Assembly (NCBI GenBank): GCA_016926315.1 | Contig: JAFGOU010000285.1 | Coordinates: 1 to 6,755 of the forward strand | From: Chitinispirillaceae bacterium | GTDB lineage: Bacteria > Fibrobacterota > Chitinivibrionia > Chitinivibrionales > Chitinispirillaceae | Direction: 5' to 3' | Length of the DNA: 6,755 bases | Shown: positions 1 to 5,466 of the stretch, piece after piece | How positions within the stretch are numbered: position 1 is the first letter of the stretch | Layout of the letters: each line of letters opens with the position of its first letter | Made by a program: the position numbers and the translations under genes | The notes under the pieces: model-generated | What the model saw: only the letters and a program-made list of their open reading frames with translations | Database searches by the model: none | Told to the model about the DNA's origin: nothing

Positions 1-786
1 TCCGACCGGCTCAACCACGCCTCCATCGTCGACGGCATTCTCCTTTCCGGCTGCCGCATGCAGCGCTATCGCCATTGCGATATGGCTGATCTGGCCGCGA
101 GACTGGCCGCATCGCCGGCCCCGGAAAAAATCATCGTCACCGATACCGTCTTCAGCATGGACGGCGATGTGGCGCCCCTGACCGACCTCGGTGAACTGGC
201 GCGAAAGCATAATGCCGTGGTCATGGTCGACGAAGCACACGCGACCGGCATTTTCGGCCCCACCGGCAGTGGTCTGGTCGAAGCGCTCGGCTGCGAAAAG
301 GCCGTGGAGGTCCGCGTAGGAACGCTCAGCAAGGCGATCGCCGGGCTTGGCGGTTTTTTTGCCGGCAGCGCCGTTATCCGGGACTCTCTTGTCAATCATA
401 GCCGCAGCCTGATCTACTCCACCGGGCTGCCCCGGGCGGCCGTGGCCTGGGACCTGGCCGCGGTAAGGTATCTTCGCAGCCACCCGGGGCTGGGAGCGGA
501 CCTGCTCCGCGCCTCCTCCCGATTCCGCTCCATGATTCGCGAACTCGGCTACGATACCCTGCGATCATCCACGCCCATTGTTCCCTGTGTCACGGCCGAT
601 GCCAATGGCGCCGTTGCCCTGTCTCGCTTTCTCAGGGATCGCGGCATCATGGCCCCGTCCATCAGACCTCCGACCGTGCCGGAAGGCGGCAGCAGGGTCA
701 GGTTTTCGGTGCACTGCGGACTTGCTGAAAACGATATCTTGGCTGTTATCTCAGCCCTCAGAGATTGGAAAGCACGCAATGGTTAA
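1..786 (+). CDS. bioF: 8-amino-7-oxononanoate synthase (BioF), 5' partial
   Basis: PLP-dependent alpha-oxoamine synthase that condenses pimeloyl-ACP (or -CoA) with L-alanine to give KAPA, the first step of biotin ring assembly. The frame is open from base 1, so the start lies upstream; 261 residues are visible and about 120-125 N-terminal residues are missing against the usual ~385. Visible landmarks, numbered from base 1: the fold-type I Asp/His motif VDEAHATG (D77, H80), the PLP Schiff-base lysine in GTLSKAIAG (K111, codon 331-333), LIYSTGLP and, near the C-terminus, IRPPTVPEG, which is very characteristic of BioF rather than 2-amino-3-ketobutyrate ligase. The following esterase gene starts inside it (8-bp overlap), and two further biotin/repair genes follow, so it is an internal gene of a biotin operon. 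A related acyl-transferase (KBL, ALAS, SPT) is the alternative; the bioH and bioB neighbours make this unlikely. Confidence 0.95.
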   Translation, partial: SDRLNHASIVDGILLSGCRMQRYRHCDMADLAARLAASPAPEKIIVTDTVFSMDGDVAPLTDLGELARKHNAVVMVDEAHATGIFGPTGSGLVEALGCEKAVEVRVGTLSKAIAGLGGFFAGSAVIRDSLVNHSRSLIYSTGLPRAAVAWDLAAVRYLRSHPGLGADLLRASSRFRSMIRELGYDTLRSSTPIVPCVTADANGAVALSRFLRDRGIMAPSIRPPTVPEGGSRVRFSVHCGLAENDILAVISALRDWKARNG

Positions 787-1480
787 GCGCTGGATCGTGT
801 TCGGCGGCTGGGGGGTGGGGCCGGATATCCTCAGACCGCTGTTTGGTGAAAAGGCCATTCTGATTGACGTCGCTGATCTCTCGCCGCTGCTCGTGCGCGA
901 CGGCGCGCTGTTACCCGGCTGGCAGGAGGCGGTGGCCCGAAACATCAAGGCGCAGCTCCCCGTCGCACCGTTCGGTGTCGCGGGCTGGTCCACCGGCGCG
1001 ATGCTGGCATGGGCCGCAGCCAAAACGATCGATGCGGCATGTGCGGTGTATCTGTCGGCCACCCCATCGTTCTGCCGCAGGCCGGGGTTTCCCTGCGGTC
1101 AGCGTGCGTCGGTGCTTCGCGCCATGAGGGAAAAAATCACCATGGACCCCATGGCGGTGCTGAAACCGTTCTATAAAGAGTGCGGTATCGAAAGCGGCTG
1201 CGTCAGCCGAACCGTTTCCGCCATTCCGGTACCCGCGCTGACCGCCGGCCTCCATTTTCTGGAACATGCCTCCCTGCTGCCGATGGGAAAAACCCCCTGC
1301 TCCACCCTGTTTCTTCATGGAAACCGCGATTCCATCGTCCCGGCAGCCGCAGGAAGGTATTTTTCCGAACACGCCGGCGGTGCCTTCGAGGAGAGCGACG
1401 GGCCTCACGCTTTCTTTGTCCATCATCACGATGAAGTGAAACGCCGTATCGACCGCTTTTCCCGGGACATTGACTTATGA
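779..1480 (+). CDS. bioH: BioH-like pimeloyl-ACP methyl ester carboxylesterase (alpha/beta hydrolase)
   Basis: A 233-residue cytoplasmic alpha/beta hydrolase, predicted to cleave the methyl ester of pimeloyl-ACP and so free the substrate for BioF. The catalytic triad is readable: nucleophile S71 in GWSTG (69-73), acid D184 in HGNRDSIVP, and H210 in GPHAFF. The N-terminal strand and oxyanion loop reads FGGWG (8-12), where E. coli BioH has HGWG. The segment after the nucleophile (SATPSFC..PG, then LRAMREKI) resembles the BioH cap start. It is about 20 residues shorter than E. coli BioH. The ATG at 779 overlaps the bioF stop by 8 bp; a longer in-frame reading from 578 would run deep inside bioF and is not believable. 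The gene ends in an ATGA overlap with bioB. BioG and other biotin-operon esterases do the same job and share the short GWG start, so the subfamily is less certain than the role. Confidence 0.8.
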   Translation: MVKRWIVFGGWGVGPDILRPLFGEKAILIDVADLSPLLVRDGALLPGWQEAVARNIKAQLPVAPFGVAGWSTGAMLAWAAAKTIDAACAVYLSATPSFCRRPGFPCGQRASVLRAMREKITMDPMAVLKPFYKECGIESGCVSRTVSAIPVPALTAGLHFLEHASLLPMGKTPCSTLFLHGNRDSIVPAAAGRYFSEHAGGAFEESDGPHAFFVHHHDEVKRRIDRFSRDIDL

Positions 1481-2439
1481 ATTATTTCAGGATTGCCGAA
1501 GTGCTGGTTGAAAAGGCGACCAAAAAAAAGACAACGCCGGCCGACCTCGACGCCGTCATCGCCTGGCCGCAGGAAGAGCTGCCGCTCCTGTTCTCCGCGG
1601 CCGATCGTGTCCGGAGATTTTTTTTCGCCTCGACCGTGGCCCCCTGCACGCTTATGAATGTAAAATCCGGCGCGTGCGGCGAAGATTGCGCCTTCTGCGC
1701 CCAATCGTCACACCATACGACCGGCGTCACCGTAACGCCGCTCGCGCCGGCATCTGAGATCAGGCGGCAGGCGGATCTCGCGGCCGTGCGGGGACTCCCC
1801 TTTTGCGTCGTGTCAAGCGGCCGCAGGCTTTCGAAAACCGAGGTCCGGGCAATCGCCGAGGCGATCGCTCCGGCGGCCTGCGAAAAACACGCGTCCCTCG
1901 GCATTCTCGACGCCGATGATTTCGCGCTGCTGCGAAGCGCCGGTGTCGTCTGTTACAACCACAACCTCGAAACCGCCAGGTCGTTCTTCCCCCGTATCGT
2001 CACCACCCATACCTATGACGAACGCCTGTCAACGGTCCGCCTGGCAAAAGCCGCGGGCATGCGCATCTGCTGCGGAGGTATCGTCGGGCTGGGAGAATCG
2101 TGGGTACAGCGCAAAGAGCTTTGTCAGGAGCTGTCGGCGCTCGACGTCGATACCGTTCCGGTCAATTTCCTCAACGCGCTGCCCGGCACCCGTGTTCCGC
2201 CGCCACGGGAGTCCCCCCTCGAATTCCTCAAAATCGTCTCCCTGTTCCGCCTTGCGCTCCCGGATAAAACAATAAAGGTCTGCGGCGGCCGGGAGGTTAA
2301 TCTCGGGTCGATGCAAAACCTCATCTTTTATGCCGGTGCAAACGGTTATGTGACCGGAGGCTATCTCACGACGCCGGGAGCCGGCATCGAACAGGACGAC
2401 GCCATGATCGCGTCCATGGGACTGTCGAGAGCCAAATGA
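1477..2439 (+). CDS. bioB: Biotin synthase (BioB), radical SAM
   Basis: Radical SAM enzyme that inserts sulfur into dethiobiotin to form biotin. It has 320 residues, a normal length for the family. The SAM-binding cluster motif CxxxCxxC is C67-GED-C71-AF-C74. Other family landmarks are the YNHNLET segment (160-166), CCGGIVGLGES (198-208), VPVNFL (227-232), GGRE (270-273) and YLTTPG (296-301). Compared by eye with E. coli BioB, the auxiliary-cluster residues align as C97 = C110, C188 = C198 and R260 = R272, but the position of C128 carries H138 in the local string CEKHASLGIL; extra cysteines sit nearby (C135, C199, C269). This departs from the classical [2Fe-2S] site. The alignment is manual. 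The ATG at 1477 overlaps the bioH stop (ATGA) and the gene ends in another ATGA overlap with nth, so it is translated as part of the operon. Confidence 0.95.
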   Translation: MNYFRIAEVLVEKATKKKTTPADLDAVIAWPQEELPLLFSAADRVRRFFFASTVAPCTLMNVKSGACGEDCAFCAQSSHHTTGVTVTPLAPASEIRRQADLAAVRGLPFCVVSSGRRLSKTEVRAIAEAIAPAACEKHASLGILDADDFALLRSAGVVCYNHNLETARSFFPRIVTTHTYDERLSTVRLAKAAGMRICCGGIVGLGESWVQRKELCQELSALDVDTVPVNFLNALPGTRVPPPRESPLEFLKIVSLFRLALPDKTIKVCGGREVNLGSMQNLIFYAGANGYVTGGYLTTPGAGIEQDDAMIASMGLSRAK

Positions 2440-3131
2440 AGCGCTACGACCCGGCCATTTGCAAGGTCTATCTCATTCTGAAAAAAGAGTTTTCGAAGAA
2501 CCGCGTGCCCGTGGTCGAACTGATCGAGACCCAGACCGGAGATCCGTTCAAGATCCTGGTCACGACCATGCTCAGCGCGCGTACCAAGGACCGGACCACC
2601 ACTGCTGCGGCTCGACGCCTGTTTGAAAAGCTGCACACGGTCGACGACCTGGAATCCCTTGCCGTTGAGAAACTCGAACGACTTATCTATCCCGTCGGTT
2701 TCTACCATGAAAAGGCCCGGCATCTCAAATCCTGGCCGCCGATTATCCGGGAACGCTTTAACGGTATGATACCGCACATCGTGGAGGAGCTTGTCAAGCT
2801 GCCCGGTGTCGGCCGCAAGACCGCCAACCTCGTGGTCGCGGTTGCCTTTAAAAAGCCGGCGGTATGCGTCGACATCCACGTGCATCGGATCATGAACCGG
2901 CTCGGCTACCTTGTCTCGAAAACGCCGCTGGAGACCGAGATGCTCTTGCGGAAGCACTTCCCCGTGCGGTTCTGGACCACCTTTAACTCCTACTTTGTCT
3001 CGTTCGGCCAGCATACCTGCTTTCCGGTCAATCCCCGATGCAACTCCTGCCCGGTATACCGGTTTTGTTCAAGAATTAAGGTGAAAACAAAAAATAAACC
3101 CGGGACTGCAGACCCAAACCCTCAGCGATAA
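2436..3131 (+). CDS. nth: Endonuclease III (Nth), [4Fe-4S] DNA glycosylase/AP lyase
   Basis: Base-excision repair enzyme that removes oxidised pyrimidines and nicks the abasic site by beta-elimination. The 231-residue product shows the helix-hairpin-helix LPGVGRKTAN (122-131) with catalytic lysine K128, the catalytic aspartate D146 in VDIHVHRIMNRLG, and a C-terminal [4Fe-4S] motif C195-x6-C202-x2-C205-x5-C211. The substrate-side loop reads LSARTKD (46-52), closer to archaeal-type LSQRTKD than to E. coli LSAQATD. The last ~18 residues after the cluster are lysine-rich and not conserved in the family. The start codon lies in an ATGA overlap with the end of bioB, so it is probably co-translated with the biotin genes. 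MutY is excluded because there is no C-terminal NUDIX-like domain. Confidence 0.94.
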   Translation: MKRYDPAICKVYLILKKEFSKNRVPVVELIETQTGDPFKILVTTMLSARTKDRTTTAAARRLFEKLHTVDDLESLAVEKLERLIYPVGFYHEKARHLKSWPPIIRERFNGMIPHIVEELVKLPGVGRKTANLVVAVAFKKPAVCVDIHVHRIMNRLGYLVSKTPLETEMLLRKHFPVRFWTTFNSYFVSFGQHTCFPVNPRCNSCPVYRFCSRIKVKTKNKPGTADPNPQR

Positions 3132-3140
3132 AAACGCTGA
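3122..3140. other. Small hairpin across the nth stop codon
   Basis: TCAGCG (3122-3127) and CGCTGA (3135-3140) form a perfect 6-bp stem around a 7-nt A-rich loop that contains the nth stop codon (3129-3131). There is no U-tract directly after it; the nearest run is TTTT at 3152-3155. It could be a weak terminator or an mRNA 3'-end structure for the biotin-nth operon, or chance. Confidence 0.3.
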
Positions 3141-3201
3141 AATAGCAGTACTTTTGAAGTATATTAAGAACAGGATTCCTTCATCGATTCAAAGACCGAC
3201 C

Positions 3202-4605
3202 ATGCCGAACCATCTGTTGCATAACCGTCGCCACTTCTTGAAAATGGTCACCGCCGCGGGTGCGTTTTTCATGTATCCGGTCAAGGTTCTCGCCTCCCGC
3301 CTGACTGCGGGATGGAGAAACGACCTCCGTATAAATCCCCTTATCGACAATGTAAAGGTCGTGTATTGTTGCGACAGTGCCATGGTTGAACATAAAATTG
3401 CGAATGACTTCGCCCACCAGAACGAAGGGGTCAACAACACCCTTATCGCGGCCAACATGGACGAAATCGCAAAACGCCTGACGAACCAGTCCTCTCCTGC
3501 CGCCGCATGGCAGGTCATTTTTCGAAAACCGTCGGCAAAGCAATGGAACCAGGTCAGCGCCGCAATCAAGGTTTCCTGCGCCAACACGCTCAACATGCCC
3601 CGCGTCGCCATAGTAAACAAGGTCTGCACCGAGTTGATCAACCAGGGCGTTGCAGCCGGTAATATCACCATTTACGACACCCGGTACAACGCTTCTGGCG
3701 CAGGAAAATACGGCGACTCCCTCGGCAATCCGATACCCGGCCTTCCTTCGGGAATCGCGGTATCAACCGCCACCCTTGCCGGGCCGAACGTTCCGGTGGG
3801 AAACGGGTCGATGCCGTGCTCTCCGGTCATCGCGCGGGAGGACGGCGGGGCCATCGTCTACCTCGCCGACATACTGGTCAACATCGCGGCAAACAACGGG
3901 AGCAATGCAACGGGCAGCGAACTGGACCTGTGCATGAACAACCATGCCGGCACCCTCAAATTATCCGCACCAACCCCCGATGAGCTCATCGACATGAACC
4001 AGAGCGAAGCGGTCATCGGCGAAGAGACCGCCGATGTCCCCTGCCGGCAGCAGCTCTGCATCATCGACTCGCTCTGGGCAACGGCATCCGACACCGGACC
4101 GTCCACCTTTGTCGACTGCCGGATCGTCATGGGAATGCTTCCGCCGATCGTGGACATCCTTACTGCGGAATTTGTACGGAAGCCGCAACGGTTGATGAAC
4201 ACCCCCTACGACACGACGGTGACCGCCGCCTGGCTCTCCCGGTTCGGCTTTCCAACCATTGATCCGCAATGGTGGATCGAATACAAGCCCTCGACCGGTA
4301 CCCGTCGCCAGCACAGGGTATCCGTTGCCGGCGCTACCGTCATTACCGTCGCTCTCGGCCCCCCCGGCAACGCGCATGCCGTGCGTTTGTTCATGCCCGC
4401 GAACAATGCTCCCGTTACCATCGACGTTCTTACCCTGAATGGGCGTCGTGTCCGGCGGCTCTCTCTGGCGGCAACGCGCAACCAGTCAATCACCGTGGCA
4501 TGGCAGAACCTGGGAAAACGGCTAGGTGCGGGCAGCTATACCCTCCGATGCCGCATGGCCGGCGAAGAACAGCATGCACTTGTGAAGGTGGATCGGGCGT
4601 GGTAA
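3202..4605 (+). CDS. Tat-exported DUF362 protein with FlgD-like C-terminal domain
   Basis: A 467-residue protein of unknown enzymatic role. It opens with a twin-arginine leader, NRRHFLK (8-14), followed by a hydrophobic stretch (15-26) and a possible cleavage site after V29-L30-A31, so it should be exported folded. The body (about 50-360) resembles DUF362: the string IKVSCANTLNMPRVAIVNKV, then GVAAGNITIYD (149-159), matches that family's metal/anion-binding-like core. No ferredoxin CxxCxxC cluster is present, although some DUF362 proteins have one. From about 373 to the end is a beta-rich domain with the pattern VTIDVLTLNGRRVRRL, a central AW, then GAGSYTLRC, typical of FlgD Ig-like and type-IX-secretion-tail domains. 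The ATG at 3202 places RR eight residues from the start; an in-frame TTG at 3154 would add 16 residues and neither has a good Shine-Dalgarno. It lies 70 bp after nth and may be a separate unit. Confidence 0.75.
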   Translation: MPNHLLHNRRHFLKMVTAAGAFFMYPVKVLASRLTAGWRNDLRINPLIDNVKVVYCCDSAMVEHKIANDFAHQNEGVNNTLIAANMDEIAKRLTNQSSPAAAWQVIFRKPSAKQWNQVSAAIKVSCANTLNMPRVAIVNKVCTELINQGVAAGNITIYDTRYNASGAGKYGDSLGNPIPGLPSGIAVSTATLAGPNVPVGNGSMPCSPVIAREDGGAIVYLADILVNIAANNGSNATGSELDLCMNNHAGTLKLSAPTPDELIDMNQSEAVIGEETADVPCRQQLCIIDSLWATASDTGPSTFVDCRIVMGMLPPIVDILTAEFVRKPQRLMNTPYDTTVTAAWLSRFGFPTIDPQWWIEYKPSTGTRRQHRVSVAGATVITVALGPPGNAHAVRLFMPANNAPVTIDVLTLNGRRVRRLSLAATRNQSITVAWQNLGKRLGAGSYTLRCRMAGEEQHALVKVDRAW

Positions 4606-4621
4606 GCAGGACGTGAGATGC

Positions 4622-4645
4622 ACCTTCGCCTGCGGAAAAGAAGGT
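4622..4645. other. Possible hairpin between convergent genes
   Basis: In the 59-bp gap between the convergent DUF362 and yciB genes, ACCTTC (4622-4627) pairs with GAAGGT (4640-4645) around a 12-nt loop. The position suits a terminator, but the stem is short and no T-run follows on either strand, so this is a weak call. Confidence 0.2.
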
Positions 4646-4664
4646 CGTCGTCGTCAAACCCTTC

Positions 4665-5210
4665 TTACCGCTCTCCCGCATTCCCCTTCTGTTTCCACGA
4701 GTTGATCATCACCCCCTGTACCAGTGAAAAACCCAGGATCAGTCCCATTATGCCGAATAACTTGAAGTTCACCCAGAAATCGGTGGAAAAGGCATACACG
4801 ACATAGAGGTTTACGCATCCCAGCGCCGCAAAAAAAACCGCCCAGCTCGCGTTCAGTCGTTTCCACGCCTTGTCGGGAAGGGTGATCTGCTTTTCCAGCA
4901 TTCCTTTGATGACATTCTTGTCGAAAAAGAGCTGGCCGCCGGCGAGCGCCACGGCAAAGAGCCAGTAGAGTATGGTCGGTTTCCATTTTATAAAAGCTTC
5001 ATCATGCAGGAGCAGTGTCGCCACGCCGAATACGCTGATGATGACGAGGCTGAGCCACATTACCGGCTCGACTTTGCGGTGTGTGAGATACCTCCACCCG
5101 ATCTGCGCGACACTGGCGATCATGGCGACTAGCGTGGCGACGAAAATACCCTTGAGTTTGAATGCCACGAAAAAAAGGATCACGGGGAAAAGGTCGATCA
5201 ATAATTTCAT
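4665..5210 (-). CDS. yciB: YciB/IspZ-family inner-membrane septation protein
   Basis: A 181-residue polytopic inner-membrane protein of the YciB (septation protein A, IspZ) family, which is linked to cell-envelope synthesis and division. By eye there are five or six hydrophobic segments (about 4-17, 20-38, 50-68, 79-95, 122-140, 148-168). Family motifs are clear: HDEAFIKWKPT (69-79; E. coli has NDEFIKWKVT), LPDKAWKRLNASWAVFF (111-127) and FWVNFKLFG (145-153). The length matches E. coli YciB (179). The ATG at 5210 gives the family-typical beginning MKLLIDLFPV; a TTG seven codons upstream is possible but adds non-family residues. The gene is transcribed away from rtcB across a repeat-filled intergenic region and converges on the DUF362 gene. 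No clear promoter could be assigned. Confidence 0.92.
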   Translation of the reverse strand: MKLLIDLFPVILFFVAFKLKGIFVATLVAMIASVAQIGWRYLTHRKVEPVMWLSLVIISVFGVATLLLHDEAFIKWKPTILYWLFAVALAGGQLFFDKNVIKGMLEKQITLPDKAWKRLNASWAVFFAALGCVNLYVVYAFSTDFWVNFKLFGIMGLILGFSLVQGVMINSWKQKGNAGER

Positions 5211-5285
5211 GGGGTAAAAATAGTTTCCCAATACAGGGATCGGTACCTATTTAGTGTCTGTCCGGAAAGTCTTTGTTTTGATGTC

Positions 5286-5305
5286 ATACCGGCGAAAGCC
5301 GGTAT
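5286..5305. repeat. Inner hairpin 1, GAAA tetraloop
   Basis: ATACCGGC (5286-5293), GAAA loop, GCCGGTAT (5298-5305): a perfect 8-bp stem closed by a GNRA-type tetraloop when read as + strand RNA. It forms the left arm of the nested repeat and could act as a bidirectional transcription or mRNA-stability barrier between yciB and rtcB. Confidence 0.8.
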
Positions 5306-5335
5306 CCAGCTAGCGAAAACGGCCAGAAACCCTTG

Positions 5336-5355
5336 ATTCCGGCGTTCGCCGGAAT
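5336..5355. repeat. Inner hairpin 2, inverted copy of hairpin 1
   Basis: ATTCCGGC (5336-5343), GTTC loop, GCCGGAAT (5348-5355): a perfect 8-bp stem. Its flanks make it the inverted partner of hairpin 1. The two differ by a compensated change in the stem (A-T pair against T-A pair at the third position), so pairing was kept while the sequence drifted. Confidence 0.8.
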
Positions 5356-5466
5356 GACGGATTCTTAAAAAACAGGGGTTTTCGAACAGAAACTATTTAA
5401 GAAAAAGCCGCGACGCGCGCCGGCACATGGCTTTTTGCCCCTCTCCCCTGCTATTTTTCCTTTACC

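Larger units (their letters stand above)
5252..5395. repeat. Nested inverted repeat, MITE/REP-like element
   Basis: This non-coding element fills most of the 256-bp gap between the divergent yciB and rtcB genes. Its ends are imperfect terminal inverted repeats: TAGTGTCTGTCCGGAAA (5252-5268) against the reverse complement of 5379-5395, TAGTTTCTGTTCGAAAA, 14 of 17 matching. Inside are two hairpin units (5283-5309 and 5332-5358) that are inverted copies of each other, 23 of 27 matching. CTATTTA occurs at both edges (5247-5253 and 5393-5399), as a target-site duplication would, though it overlaps the inverted repeats. It has no room for a transposase, so movement would need one supplied in trans. 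The GTCAT-CCGGCGAAAGCCGG core resembles short palindromic repeats common in many proteobacterial genomes. Copy number cannot be seen here. Confidence 0.75.

Noticed and set aside
578..778. N-terminal extension of the esterase frame into bioF
   Set aside because: It would overlap bioF by about 200 bp and the added residues look like out-of-frame bioF; the ATG at 779 gives a family-like beginning.
911..1429. 172-codon open frame on the - strand opposite bioH
   Set aside because: The + strand frame has a complete catalytic triad and operon overlaps; the antisense product is low-complexity and unrecognised.
1618..1625. Eight-T run in bioB (and a seven-T run at 354-360 in bioF) as possible slippage or phase-variation sites
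   Set aside because: Both encode normal Phe codons in intact frames, and tracts this short occur by chance; no alternative frame product looks meaningful.
2361..3014. 217-codon open frame on the - strand opposite nth
   Set aside because: It lies fully antisense to a gene with all endonuclease III motifs; its translation shows no recognisable domain. Long antisense frames are expected in GC-rich codon-biased DNA.
5211..5251. Promoter for yciB or a riboswitch in the divergent region
   Set aside because: No convincing -35/-10 pair or known riboswitch core was seen on either strand.
5283..5358. CRISPR-like repeat pair
   Set aside because: Only two units, in inverted rather than direct orientation, with a 22-bp gap and no further copies.
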